Below are positions 1 to 12,926 of a stretch of DNA of 64,000 bases, piece by piece. Position 1 is the first letter of the stretch. Each line of letters starts with the position of its first letter. The position numbers were made by a program, and so were the translations under genes. The stretch is from Macrotrachela quadricornifera. Lineage: Eukaryota; Rotifera; Eurotatoria; Philodinida; Philodinidae. The notes beneath the pieces are model-generated. The model had not been told where the DNA came from and did no database searches. It worked only from the letters and a program-made list of their open reading frames with translations. The stretch lies in assembly GCA_022393335.1 (NCBI GenBank), contig JAJEKB010021522.1, forward strand, positions 50,615 to 114,614. Reading direction: 5' to 3'.

Positions 1-480
1 TACAATGATAGACAATTTCATGCGCTATCAAACAATGTACTTTTTTTTATATAATTTATTTCTTCCAGTTAATAATTTTAAAAAAATAATGAAAAAATAT
101 AGATGTTTGGTACTTGTCGATTGAGGATATTTTCATCCGATTCAAATTTTCTTTTAGTAAACGAATATAAGGAAGTAAGTAAATACAGAGTATGATAGAG
201 AATTTCAAGATCTATCAAAATACATAATTACTTTTCTAAAATAATAATTCTTTAGTGATAAAAAATTTAAAAGACTAATTTTAATAACAATGAGAAAATA
301 AAGTCTTTGGGAATCTGAATATTAGGATGTCTTCATTGCATTCAAATTATTTTAAAATAAATGGATGTAAGACAATAAGTAAATATACAGAGTAATAGAA
401 AACTTCACGGCCTTTCAGAATATGTAATCTATTTTAAATAAATGTATTTTTATAATGACAATAAATGAAGAATAAAGAAT
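1..480. repeat. Diverged tandem repeat, period about 200 bp
   Basis: Two clear units and part of a third are visible. The string AAATACAGAGTATGATAGAG near 181 recurs as a close variant near 381, and GAGGATATTTTCATC near 123 recurs as TAGGATGTCTTCATT near 323. The first 30 bases of the window align with the stretch near 190. The array is cut by the left edge of the window. Units have diverged considerably, so this is an old array or a satellite remnant. Confidence 0.55.
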
Positions 481-3284
481 GAAACTATTTTCTTTTTAGA
501 GGAATATATTATTGGACAATTGCAGCACATATGAATAATAGAATAATAGTACATGCTAAGAGTCTACCATCATAATCTTTTTTCTAATTAAAATTTTATT
601 TTATGTATTCATTCATGCAACTAATAGTGAATCAATAATACAGGAAGTAATATATGATATTCTATTATTTAAGATTCATTCTGTTGTCATATTTTTTTAA
701 GATAGAGTGTTGAGTTCTTTCTTAACATTAAAGATAGCTTATGTCTAAAAAACGACATTTAATTCAAAGAATCTTCTTCATTTAATAATACAAAAGGAGA
801 ATCTGTCTTTGTTTCACTTGATCTATAAAATAAATGTTCTTTATTTAACAGAACACAATAGAGTATGTATCTGGTAACATATTTTTTTTCCGAATTGTTT
901 TATTAACTCATGAAGTCATGTTAATATAAGACATTACTCCCTAAGCCGTGATATTATTTCAGAAATTTTCCTGTCGAAACGTGAGGTATTCTATTCATTT
1001 AACTAATTGATAGAAAACTATGAAGTTTTTTTTCGTATTTAGGAAAGATTATTGATCCTGTAATAGTGTATATATAAATTCTCGAAACAATCAACAATTT
1101 TCATAATTTAATTAATGCAGGCCTGTAGAATCTGTTATAGTTTTCCTGCAGCACACAAAAAAATCTGAAAAACTTTTCCAAGTTTCAGAAACGTACAAGT
1201 GAGAATATCTTTTTGTCAAAAATGTATGTTAAAGAGAATAATTCTGTTCCCTTCTCGATTCATAACTTTTTTATTCAATGTATAAGAGAGGACTACAGAA
1301 GATTAGTATTATTTCTATTCATTTTATTCAGTCGTAAAGGTAAATCAATGATGATGGTAACTTTGCTACCTCTTGCCATCTGAATCGACTGATGACTAAT
1401 GACTCAGGCCTTATCAACTTTTATGTTTGATACTATTCAGATTTTTTGTGAAAGTGCCAGTATTTATCTTTGGTTTTTAATTGACTGAAACATTCTAATA
1501 TGATACTGATTTTGCATTAGCGAAAGCTCGAACTGTTTTAAATAGCAGTTTTAGATCCAATTGATTAATACTTATTTCCTATTACTTTAACATTTAACTT
1601 TTCGAAACAAAATGCGTTCGACAAGCTCACCGAAAAAAAATTGAAACAGGTGAAATATTGAAAAGGCAGACCTAATTTCTTGCAATCTATAAGATTCATA
1701 TCTGAGTTGGTGGATTGTTGTATACTTTATTTCAATAGAAGTTATCTATTTATAAATAATAGAGAATATATGACGAATACCGAGAAAGATTTGATATTAT
1801 AGCTACTGGCTTTCGATAGAGAAAACGACATAGTCTCTAGAATGAGATCAGAAAGTGATAATGATAGATTCAGAGGTGCATGGATAGTTTCTGTTGGAAT
1901 ATGAAATTTCCGCTTTAAATTTTATAATTTAATTCTCTTCTAGAAATAATTAAATTTCTGCCTCAGAACTCTTTCTGTATGGCTCAATTATATCTTATGT
2001 TTTCTTTTTCTTTTTATTGTTTTATTTTTTGTGCATACATGATGTGTATAACGTACATATGTCTTTCGCTTCTTTCTTCCCTTTTCTTTCTTTTGTTTTC
2101 AGGTATTTCTCCAAGCATTTTGTCTTTTTGATGTCATTCATATACTTTTCTTCTCATCATATTTTCTTCTAAGTGTGTTTAATTTTCTCTAACTCATTCA
2201 TGTAGATACAGTTGTTACTTGGAAACAACATAGTTCAGTATTAATGTACAAGAGCACTCCTTATTAACAAGAATAATTAACCTTTTTCTTTTAGAGAAAT
2301 TAAAATATCCGTTTTGAAGATTGAGATACCGCTATTCAAATTACGGACACTTTCTCATTCAATGACTTGTTATGGTTTACTTTCGGTCCAATATATTTTC
2401 CAGATATGCAGAATATGCCAATCTGCGCGCCCGTGTACAGAAAAATTTTTTATTTTAGTGGTAAATTCTGCATCTCTGATACTTCTCCTTCTCAAAATTT
2501 CCCTTGAGGAGTCCGTTTTTCCCAGCAGAGCCGCTGCAATCTAATGGGTAAATTCTACACCTCTAAATTAATGTCCTGCTAGAATATTTTTTGTAACTTT
2601 ACCTTTATTTTCAATAAATTTTGAAAACCTACAATAATTTTTCTTATTAGTAATTGCGAAAAAAAACTGTTTTCCAATATTTATATATTTAATATATGTA
2701 AATGGAATATCAATCTTAAAATTTTCGTAGAATAGAAATTTATTATAATAATTCGAATATTCTTTTTTATCATGATTGCTCGATATCATCAGTTAATATA
2801 CAAATTGAAAAAAATGAGAAGCAAATTTTAATATAAAAATTTATCTAATCAAAGATAACACCTTGTAATAGCAAAAAAATAGCTAATATTCTATTGTAAT
2901 TTACAATGAAGATCTATGCTATTTATAGAACTAATTCAAATGATAATTATGCATTTAAATTTATTTATTGAATAATATGTTAAAATCATATAAAACATTA
3001 ATGCATAAGGTCTAGACAAGATTCTGTATGTTTGACTTTCCTTAAATATTTTTTAAATGCTAATCCAATGAGTTCATATTATCATTATAATCTATCGTTT
3101 ATTCTAGATCTTATTATCTTAATTAAAATATTATAAATGACGTAAATAATATAGTATTGTTTTAATAAATATATTTATAAGAAAAAAAATACTAAATAGA
3201 ATTCTGACTATTATCAGAACAACAATTAAAACATTGATTTTCATTGGTATTAATATAGTTTTATTTGTATAAGTATATACTATA
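481..3284. other. Gene-free AT-rich stretch
   Basis: No reading frame here has the codon use or domain content of the neighbouring genes. The open frames of 60-76 codons are short and low-complexity. There are short local repeats, for example GGTAAATTCT occurs at both about 2460 and 2546. I see no RNA gene or clear mobile element. Confidence 0.5.
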
Positions 3285-4190
3285 ATGAATTTTTGGTCTA
3301 TTTTAAATATCATTTTAAATGTTATTACATTAATTAATTCAATTTTAACAATTCTTATATGTTCATTTATCTTTTTACTTGTTATAATTTTTCATCGAAA
3401 ATCTCGTTCAGTACCACTTTTATTAGCATGTCATACATGTTTAACATTATTAATTTCTGCATTTCTATTAGCTAGTATGGTTACATCAAGTTTATTTGGT
3501 TTTATTGGTATTGATATGGAACAGTATGGAACTACAAAATGGTGTCATTGGCGTGGTTTTCTTATTCATGGAGTTCTTTGTGTACTTTTTGATTCATATA
3601 TTTTACAAGCAACATATCGACATTTTCGAGTAGTTTATCATCGACATAGACGTTTACATAAGTTTTCACTTTATTGTCTCCTTGTATTTATTGGATCATT
3701 TATTAGTTTAGCAAGTATTTCACCTATCTTAATTCATAATGATGTAATTTATCTTCCATCAGAATATTATTGTCAAACACCATTTACAAATATTCCAGCT
3801 ATTATGTATTTAGCATTACGTCTTTATTTATTACCTATTTTATACATAGCAATAGTTTATATATGTTTATTACGTCATATTCGTAAAAAAAATTTATTAT
3901 CAATAAATTATCGTCGTCATTCGAGACAAAATCATAGAAATTTAATAATAATAAAACGACTTCTTTTAATGTTAACTACACTTATTCTACTTGGTTTACC
4001 ATCTGTTATATTTTTAATTATTTTAATATGTACTAAATATCTTATATCTGTAACGTATCGAATTGGTTGGTTATCTGTTTCATTTTCACTTGTTTTTCTT
4101 TCTTATATGATTGTACAACTTACTAGACCATTAAGAAAAACAGTACGAAGAGTTTTTCATTGTATAACTTTGAATACATCTATTGAATAA
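3285..4190 (+). CDS. Rhodopsin-like (class A) orphan GPCR
   Basis: Single-exon gene of 301 residues beginning at a genuine ATG. Hydropathy shows seven membrane helices, the first at about residues 9-39 and the last ending near residue 285, followed by a short basic tail. The segment at the end of helix 3 reads ATYRHFRVVYHRHRR, so the DRY motif is degenerate (T-Y-R). Cysteines before helix 3 (near residue 84) and in the second extracellular loop (near residue 163) could form the conserved disulphide. The protein presumably sits in the plasma membrane and senses an extracellular ligand, probably a peptide, but neither the ligand nor the G protein can be deduced. Fast-evolving intronless receptors like this are numerous in bdelloid rotifers (family knowledge). 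It shows little resemblance to the other two class A receptors in the window beyond the fold. Confidence 0.85.
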   Translation: MNFWSILNIILNVITLINSILTILICSFIFLLVIIFHRKSRSVPLLLACHTCLTLLISAFLLASMVTSSLFGFIGIDMEQYGTTKWCHWRGFLIHGVLCVLFDSYILQATYRHFRVVYHRHRRLHKFSLYCLLVFIGSFISLASISPILIHNDVIYLPSEYYCQTPFTNIPAIMYLALRLYLLPILYIAIVYICLLRHIRKKNLLSINYRRHSRQNHRNLIIIKRLLLMLTTLILLGLPSVIFLIILICTKYLISVTYRIGWLSVSFSLVFLSYMIVQLTRPLRKTVRRVFHCITLNTSIE

Positions 4191-4579
4191 TAACATTGAT
4201 TGTAAATTAACATTTATTATTTATTTTACCAAATAAAATAACATTGTTAATCATCTATTATGAATAAAATGTTAATTGTACAAACAAAAAACAAAATATA
4301 TGAATAACGATATTAATTCTTCATTTTAGTTTTTTTTGCTCAATTAAATTGCATCGAATGCAAACGATAAAATATACTCAATCATGTTATCAAAAAGAAA
4401 AATACTTAAATTTATATATAAATAAATATAATTTTTTCTTTTTGTTTAGATTGATAAAATTTAAAATAAAATGACGATAAAATCTACGAGTAATTTATTA
4501 AATATTGTCTTTTTAGAAATACATATTATAATCAATATGAGAAGAAAAGAAGAATAGATGAATTTTTTAAAAGTTTTTA
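4191..4579. other. Convergent intergenic stretch
   Basis: AT-rich 3' flank shared by the GPCR and the small proline-rich gene on the other strand. It contains several AATAAA-type hexamers, for example in the ACCAAATAAAATAAC context about 40 bases after the GPCR stop, that could direct polyadenylation. No gene is visible. Confidence 0.4.
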
Positions 4580-4801
4580 TTATGTACTTATTTGATTATT
4601 ATCTATATCACTTCCATCACCAATAACAGTCATATATTTAACAAGTACTTTACGCGTTGATGGTGATTGTTGTTGTTGTTGATGATGTTGTAAATCATTT
4701 TTTGTAACTTGTGCATGAATATTTTCTAATTCAACTGTACGATGTAAAGGTGCAAAATCAAGTTTTTGTGGTAATGGTGGTGGTGGTGGTTCTGTTGACA
4801 T
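4580..4801 (-). CDS. Small proline-rich protein of unknown function
   Basis: Open frame of 73 residues from a true ATG. It starts MSTEPPPPPLPQKLDFAPLH, continues with a polar stretch and a HHQQQQQ run near residue 40, then a compact segment STRKVLVKYMTVIGDGSD. The PPPPPLP stretch could bind SH3, EVH1 or profilin-type domains (inference). No signal peptide or membrane segment is seen. I do not recognise the family. It is supported as a real gene by its codon use, which matches neighbouring genes (third positions A or T, strong CAA/GAA/AAA preference), by a normal length for a compact regulatory protein, and by its divergent arrangement with the calcium sensor gene 369 bp away. It could also be the last exon of a longer gene, though the ATG context is good. 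Confidence 0.55.
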   Translation of the reverse strand: MSTEPPPPPLPQKLDFAPLHRTVELENIHAQVTKNDLQHHQQQQQSPSTRKVLVKYMTVIGDGSDIDNNQIST

Positions 4802-5170
4802 TGATTTTCTTTTTCTTTTTTTTTTCTATTGCACTTGTAGAATGAATTGCTACGTGTATATATGTGTATATTTACTCTTAATTCTATTCGGACTAGTCTC
4901 TCATAAACGGAAATAGGAACGACAGAACAAGATCAAACCACTATTTTTTTTTTCTTCTTCTTTTTCTTCGGCTTTTTGCATTATTAGGTCTGTTCTTTTC
5001 GGATACTCTGTCGAGATTGACACGCAGTGTCACTCTTATTATCGTTAACTTAATAAAATTAACTTGTATTCATTATGAATGCGTGCATATATATATAATA
5101 TATAATTCAAATAGTTATAAAAAATTTCGAATATTCATTAATTTAATGGCGCCTATTGAATATAATTCAA
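4802..5170. promoter_or_regulatory. Divergent promoter region
   Basis: This 369-bp stretch separates two divergently transcribed genes and so should hold both promoters. It has long T-rich tracts near 4806-4830 and 4945-4970 and a short TATATATATAATATATA run near 5089. No specific factor site can be assigned. Confidence 0.4.
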
Positions 5171-5879
5171 ATGGGTACAAAATTATGTCGAAATAAACAA
5201 ATAACTAATGTTCATTCTCGACCTATACTGTCGAAAGAATTATTAAATAAATTAAAAGCAATAACTAGAATGAATAATGAAGAGATTTATTATTGGTTTA
5301 GTGAGTAAAATGATTATCGATATAATATTAATTATTTTTTATTTAATAGATACTTTTCATAAAGATTGTCCAAATGGTTTATTAACACAAAAAAAATTTA
5401 TACAATATTATAAACAAGCTTTTTATGATAGAAATCCAACAAAATTTGCTAAACATATTTTTAATATATTTAATATTGATAAATCTGGTATAAAATTTTA
5501 ATAAAATTATTATTTAATATATTTATTTATTTTTTCTAGTATAGGTAAAATTGATTTTATCGAATTTCTTCTAGCTATTGATTTATTTGAAAAAGGTAAT
5601 TTAAATGAAAAACTTCGTTATGTTTTTAAATTGTATGATATTGATCATAATGGTATATTAACACGAACGGAAATTATACGAATGATTAAAATGATATTAT
5701 CATTATCAAATGAAACATCTAATGTACAAATAGAACATGCAATAATATCACGTTTAAATAATTTTTTTAAAATTTTCGATCTAAATAATGATAACAAAAT
5801 AAGTTTAGATGAATTTTGTACTATTTGTGAACAAGATGAATATCTTAGAAATTTTCTTTCATATCAATTTTCAACTTAA
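5171..5879 (+). CDS. Neuronal calcium sensor (recoverin/NCS family) EF-hand protein
   Basis: Three exons (5171-5300, 5350-5487, 5545-5879) join in phase to give 200 residues, the usual length of the NCS family. It begins MGTKLC; the Gly2 with a lysine at position 4 fits N-myristoylation, which anchors these sensors to membranes in a calcium-dependent way. Four EF-hands are seen: EF1 (about residues 48-60) is non-binding and has the family's CPNG signature; EF2 is 85-96 with Asn at position 1 in place of Asp; EF3 is 121-132 (DIDHNGILTRTE); EF4 is 168-179 (DLNNDNKISLDE). EF3 and EF4 have good ligands, EF2 is weaker. Likely partners in the family are guanylyl cyclases, receptor kinases, PI4-kinase or channels; which applies cannot be told. 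The second intron ends at the second of two closely spaced AGs (TCTAGTATAG), chosen because it restores the DKSGKIDFIEF motif. Confidence 0.88.
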
Positions 5880-6673
5880 TTGATACTTAATCATGTTAAT
5901 AAAATTATTGACTTCTTTTAAAATTGAAGTTTATTAATAATGTAAAACACATAACAGTTCTAACTCAAGTAGAAGTATAAGTTAATGGGTCTGGCGGCGG
6001 CGGCTGGAAGGTTCGAAACTATAATATTTTTCCTAAACTAAGAAATTTAGATTTTGTTACATCATATCACTACATTTGATCGCTTTATTTTATGTCTACC
6101 ACACTTAGGACATATATAGAAGTTACCTTTTGATTAATAATGAAAATAAATGATACATTCTTTTAGATAAAGATCAATTAAAAAAAAGGTCTTTATAAAA
6201 AAACAGAAGAAAATCTGATGTTTTCTTTTATAAAGTATGCTTATTGCAAATCATTTGAATATTGCAGCATTTTTCGAGATGGCAATGCTCTTTTCGCATT
6301 CGAAACTGAACTTTTTGTTGAAAATATTTGTTCAATAAGCGTAGAAATAATTACCAATGAAAGAACAATATGAGTAAACTATTTAAAATAAAAATTGTGT
6401 TGATTGGTAACTGTCAAAGTCGAAATATATGATAGTAAAAAGTATCTAATTTCAGAAAATCTTTATCTACAGCAGCAACTGAACGAACACATGTTTGATC
6501 GTCAGTATGTGAAAATTTATTGATAAAAACGAAGGTATATATAAAGGTGTGAACTATATCTAAATATTTAGCGTTGTATACATTATAGATACATAACACA
6601 AAAAAAATAATATTCTTGTTCCATTTTGAACTCGATCGAGTAGAAGTGCACACTTATTAAATTATTGAGAATA

Positions 6674-6785
6674 TAGAGGAAATTTAATAGGTTGATCGGC
6701 GGTGACGGCTGAGAAAATTTTAAAACTTTTAGTGCTTCAGTGACGATGGCGGCGGCTAAGCCACTCGACTTACACCTCCACACTC
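6674..6785 (+). repeat. GC-rich repeat, copy A
   Basis: This island carries GATCGGCGGTGACGGCTGAG and, further on, GATGGCGGCGGCTAAGCC followed by CGACTTACACC. The same elements occur in reverse complement near 8903-9035. GC content is far above that of its surroundings. This looks like a dispersed repeat with a conserved core, not a gene. Confidence 0.4.
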
Positions 6786-8902
6786 AAGATAATTATATTG
6801 AAATGAGTCTACAAAATTTACACTCGGATTAACAACTCATTTATGCTTCAAAAGATGTTCAGAATACAAAATCAAGAATATTTTAAAAATAACTCAAGAA
6901 ATTGTTAATTAGAATAAATAAAAAAGTATCTTTAAGTTTACAAATAAATACAAAAGCAGATTTTAATCTGTACCCCGTTTTCAATTTCATACTATAAATG
7001 AAATACAAAATAGAACAAAAATCATATTAAATCTGGCTAAAACTATCATGAAGATTTTAATTATGATATCGAATGATCCTCCAAAGACTATTATAAAATA
7101 TTAATGATTATTATCTCCAATGCTGATGAATCCTAGAGTGTTTTTTAGAAACTAATACCATAATTTTTCTATTTAATTATTTATAGTTTATATATCACAC
7201 GCAAAGTTAATTTTCTAAACTATCTTAAAAAATGACCTCATAGGAAAATGCGTGGTAATCTTCTAGACTAAATTATACACTATACCGATTAAGAATCCAA
7301 CTCTTTTGACGTTTTTATCTCGCTAAATTAGGTTTATTCTAAAAATAGAAAAATTAGAGATATAAATGATAAGTGTATGTTCGATTGAATTCACTCGATA
7401 TTAATTGTATACCATAATAACTATCGAATGTTTTATTCTGTATGGTCTGTTCACATACCTGAATATTATATATGACGATTGTTAAAATGAAACGCTATTT
7501 TATTATTTTTGTTTTAAATATCGTTTGAAGTAGAAATATGAGGTTTTATGTCGTGTATATTTTTTAGAATCCTATTGAAGGAAAATTCTTTTGAGATGAT
7601 AAAAATAGATCAGAATTGAGATAATAAAGCGTTAGAAAAATCAACTACATGAATAAAAAAACTGAATAATTAAATTCAATCCATGTGCAATAGTAATTTG
7701 ATTTACTTTTGTAAGCATGATAGAATTTTCTAATGGATAAATTGACTTTCATATTATAAATGATATTGTTTTTGAGAAATTTTATTGAAAATTTGATGTA
7801 TTCATATTTACCTTATATTACTTTTCAGATTTATATTGATCTTAATAATTCTAATATTCTAGATGCTACAATAAAGGAAATGATGACTTTGAAATGTTTT
7901 TTTGTTATTTTTGTAGAGTAAAGTCAATCCTACAAAATCATCGATTCTTTCCATGTCATTGAAATCATGTAAAAATCGGTAATTTAGTCGTAATTGATTA
8001 GCTAGAAGATTTTATGGGAAATCGATGATTCTTTTTGCTCACGTAGCGGTTAATCACTAAAAATAATGTAATATTCATAGCAAGGTTTGTACGGTGATAG
8101 CTAAGCTATCAGTAATATAGAGTAAAAACGATATACATAATCAAATAGTCCTCTAGAAAACCTTAATTAATTATCAAGGAAATTTAGAACTTTCTTCTTA
8201 CCGAAATGATTGAGAAAGAAAAGGTCTATAAAACCTAATATTAAAAAAATGTTCTGAATACTTTGTGTTTTTTTTGTAGTTAACTACTAATGGAAGTATT
8301 CTATACTATTACAATGAAAACGTAAAATAAAAATTTTCATAATTTTAATGAAATTTTGTGAAAAATAATGTTTCTAATTGATTATCAGCTCTAAATACAT
8401 TAGTAATATCAATAAATAATTTATTGGTGATAATCGTTCTAGAATAATTAACTGGTCAACCAATAGCTGTGATCTAAATTACACAGGAAACATTTTAATT
8501 AATTGTGAAATACAAGATTGCTGATATAGAACCTTAAAACATCAACAAACTGGAGGATTTACTTTATTTAATTAATGAATTTAAAAATTCTAATAATAAT
8601 ATTACAGAAAATTCTATGCTCAATAAATAAATAAGATGTTTCTGGTATTCATTTTGATAGTAAAAAAAGATAAGATGAATGAACAGAGAAATTCACTCTC
8701 ACAAAATCTCAAAAAAGAATTCTTTTCAATCAAAAATCTTTCTTATACACATGGAACAGTTCTTCCTGAAATAATTTGTCGATTCAACTAAAACAAAAAC
8801 TCAATTCTATTATACAATTATTCATATTCGAAAACAACAGATTTGATTGTTTTATTGAATAATTCACTTTAGATGACAAAAAACTAACAATAATGATTAG
8901 TG

Positions 8903-9035
8903 GTGTAAGTCGTGCGGCTGAGCCGCCGTCGTTGCCATGACCTTGAAACCATAAGTAATTTTAAGAATATTTCGGCATCTATTGCCCTGTGTCATGAACG
9001 AAAATTTTTGATAATATGAACCGCCACCACTGAGA
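8903..9035 (-). repeat. GC-rich repeat, copy B (inverted relative to copy A)
   Basis: Read on the minus strand this contains GACGGCGGCTCAGCCG followed by CACGACTTACACC, matching copy A near 6745-6775, and the minus strand also begins with CAGTGGTGGCGGTTC. The core CGGCTGAGCCG is itself palindromic. The 2.1 kb between the copies shows no coding capacity, so the pair could be the ends of a decayed element or two independent insertions. Confidence 0.35.
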
Positions 9036-12000
9036 TCTATACATATGCAATTGATCGAACATTTTTCTTTATTTTTCATCAGTTAAATTTCTAATTGATC
9101 ATATATTGTTCATAAATAGATGAATGAAAGAGAAAATTTCTGTGTATGGGATATAAAGAAACAAAGAATTTTTGGTGATCTCCATGGTATTTTAGTCATT
9201 AATACTAGTAAGAATCGACATACTTTATGAAATTTTTCGGGTAATTTAAACATTATAAATTGGTTTAGCGAATCTATTCTCATTCTAATATTTGAAGCAA
9301 GTAATATATAGTAATAAAATTTTCTTCCAAATATTTTTTCAATTGTAAAAGAATATACTAGTCGCAAGGATTAATATCTTTGTCATGATGTGAATAGAAA
9401 GTTATTTTAGTGTAAATTTCTCACTGCATTGTTTGAATTCTCTGGTACATTTATTAACTTAATGCTATTTATATCTAAAAAGGCGACGAAGCAGGCCAAA
9501 ATATATCGAGGATATAGTGAGATTCAAACATATTATCCTTCATATAAATGATGAACGATGCCATATCGAATCTGCTGACAAATTAAAGAGAAAAAGATGA
9601 AATACTGAAAAATGAACATACAATAAAATCTCCAACTCAATAACTTGATACAATCAAAATTTAAAACTATACGATAAACAGATGCAAAGTCATTAGTATA
9701 AGTTGATTATCAAGATGAATGATAGAAATATATGATCTTTGTTCTATCAATTAATCTTATACCACATATATAAGACAGTTCTATTGAGAAACATTGTAGT
9801 TACCAGTAAGTAAACCATTCGCAGCGACATGAATATGACCTTTTCATAATTCGTAGAAAGTTTCATTTCTTTATTTATAGCAACTGTATCAATAATAAAA
9901 GAATCAGTTTCTTTAAGCAAAATGTGATAGAAGTATTGACATTTTTCCGCGAGAGACGAGCGCTTTGGGGCACCCTATAGCCGATCTTTTTTCGAAAATT
10001 TAAATTCAACAGGCTGTATTTAGAAGTAAGAGCCCATTATCATGCGACTATTTCGATATTGTTGTCAAGGATATCTGAGAAACATATAGAGTATGTTAGT
10101 CACCCACACAAATAAGCGAAAAAAAATGTCATGTTTTTGAAGTCACTATCAGATTGAGATAAACAAAATCCCATTGGAAGTATTAAGAATACAATTCCAG
10201 ATTCAGATTCGGATCCGATGTGATTCATTGGCTCGAAATTGTTAATAGCCAAAGCTACATGTATCCAATCCATACACGGTTTATTGCAAAAAATCGGCAA
10301 CTATATATAAATTTTCAATAATATTTTGAAGATACGAACATTCGTCGCTTTAAAAGAAAATATCTAGGAGAGAACAGCAAAAAAAGCAAAAAAAAAATTA
10401 AGGAATAAAATGCAGAATCCTAAATTTTGATAGAACTTTTTGAGAAAAAAATATTTTTAAGATTTAGTATTCATTTTATACTATGCTTAATGTACTATCA
10501 TACGATATACTATTCAACATTTTTATGTCTTGCTACTGAGAAGATTAGAGATTAATCGAAAGACTATTATTCTTCCGGCTGTTTAATAAAGGTTAGAAAG
10601 GGGATCCACCAATTTTCTCTTTGAATTCGTCCTTGCTTGAAGGCACTACGCATATCAAGCAATATAAAATCCTCTATATACCTCAATATAGTATAAATAT
10701 TGATTTTATATTTTTATCAAAAAAAAAGACTCTTTATGCTACAATCAATTGAAAATTAATTTAGCAATTTAAACATTTTGTATAAATATTGTAGAATATC
10801 CTCTTTTAACATCATATTATCTATGATGACACATGATAGTTCGTATTCAATCAATATTTTAATCTTATGAGGATTATTTTTTCGTATTCAGTTATTTATT
10901 AATAAAAAAACATCTGGCTTATTCAATATATGAATAATTTTTCTATAAATAGTAAAACATTCCATTAGAAAATGGACAGTTGTGAATATTCTGTATAAAT
11001 ATGATTATTATTTATTTTGTAGTGTTGCTAGGAATATGAGTATTTTATTTCTATTGAATTTCAAATTCAATTCTCCGAGCACATTGAAAATGATTAAAAA
11101 TGTCTTATTAATCATCAATGTTATTGTGCACTCAAAAAATTCCAACTCAGAAACGAAAGAGAGAGAGAGAGCGAATGTAGGAAGTGGCCACATTCACTAG
11201 TACACATACGTTTGATTGTGCGCAGTTTGATTATTATAATAAATGGTAAACATTGCTGGATGTTCCGAAATATTTTAATTTCTATTAAATATTTCTGCGG
11301 GATGATATTATGAATTTTTTTTTTGACAATTGGACGGAGTTTAATATTTCAAAATATATTGGTACATTTAATATTATTAAATGTAACCTTTAAGATTTGA
11401 GAAGATCGTTTAAAAGTCAATAGGTTTCTATACTTTGCATATGAAGAAGAATAATTCTTATAAATTATAGCAAATATTGTGAGTAATATCGTTTAAAAAT
11501 TCTATTTCTTGTATTAGACAATTATCATTTCAAGTTTTTCCCCTACATTTTAACTAATTTTGAATAATAGAAAGAAACTTCTTTAGTACAAAAATTGTTT
11601 ATATACTATTTTGAAAAGAATACCTTTCAAATTAGAGTCATGAGATGAATAAATATTTATTAATGCAATATAAAATTGATTCATTGAAATCAAATACAAA
11701 ATATTATCACAAGACAACAATAATCAAAATGATATGACACATTCCAAATACCTTTTATAATATTATAAAAGTAAGCAAATATTCCTGTATAGCAACAAAA
11801 TTTCAAAAGAACAAATATTACACAAAAAAAATATATTTCTTCCTCTCATAAGATGTTCGTAGTGTGCGTCATGAGATAATAGATCAAATATACCTTTTGC
11901 TCTTTAGAATATCAAAGAATTTCTACTATACTTTAGAAATTTTTTTAGTTTTCTATTAGCTAAATGATTATACAAATTTATCTGAAAGTTTTTTTTTTAA

Positions 12001-12926
12001 ATATTTTCTAAAATAATATATCACAAAAAAAGTAAAAACTTTTTTTTTTAGTTTCCTTTTATTTTTCTTATTGAAATGAATGGACTATAAAACGAAATAA
12101 AACGTTGGAAAAAAGAAAGGAATGATGTCAACACAGTAAATATAAGTGTATTTGCTTTAAATATGATTCAATCTTATGACGTCGCAATTCCCTGACAAAA
12201 AAAAAATCTTACTTACTTTTTCGTAATTCAGTCTTTTCTTTTCATATAGAGGAAGAAAAAGAATGAGCCATTTCTGTCTTGAAAAAAAGAAAACGAAAAA
12301 TATGACAAGCAAAATATCCCACTAAGTCAATATACACAATAGAGAAAAAAAACCCATATATCCCCTATACACTTTTTTATATTTCGGCAAACTCAATGTG
12401 AGTAAAAAAAAAAAAAAAAAGAAGAAGAAAAAAGAAATGAAAATTACACTTTTTTTTCTTCTTCTTTTATTTGTCCCAACATATAAAAAATATCTGTTAC
12501 TAGGGCGTAATACAAAATTCTTGTATAGTCTAAGTAAAATTTTTATTCTCTTCTTTCATTGTGCTGACGTAAGATGAAAACGAAAAAAAAAACATATAAC
12601 AGAACTCGTACTTAACATGGTCAACTATATTTGCATTAAAACTAAGGACAAAAAGAACAGGAGGAAGAATAGATTGTTCCCACAACGACATCAACAACAG
12701 CAATATTACATTAAAAAATATAGCATTTAAAAGAAAAACATCTTTTTTTTGTGTCATTTTTGTCCTTGGTCAACTAAACGATAAGAAGAATACCCTCCTA
12801 TCTTTTTTGTTAAAAATGACGACAATAGATTATGAAAGAGAAAAAAAAAAGAAAAGCAGGTTTTTATGTTTTTTATTACTCATTTCTTTAGATTTGAATT
12901 TATCATATTAACAAAATATCATCACA

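Larger units (their letters stand above)
5880..12926. other. Gene-poor AT-rich region of 7 kb
   Basis: No coding region could be supported. The short open frames lack coding-like codon use and similarity. A few GC-rich islands stand out against the AT background: near 5990-6015, 6674-6785, 8903-9035 and 9950-9990. Two of these are related in inverted orientation (see the separate entry). The stretch 12360-12440 is a homopurine/homopyrimidine-rich A/T tract. Part of the region is probably decayed mobile DNA, and the final kilobase should include the promoter of the zinc-module gene that follows. Confidence 0.4.

Noticed and set aside
2314..2544. 76-codon frame in the left gene-free stretch
   Set aside because: Low-quality composition, no similarity, and the frame as given does not show features of the surrounding genes.
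5985..6015. GGTTCGAAACT, similar to a tRNA B box
   Set aside because: No acceptor stem, D-arm or anticodon arm could be folded around it, and the preceding GC-rich string does not match an A box at the right distance.
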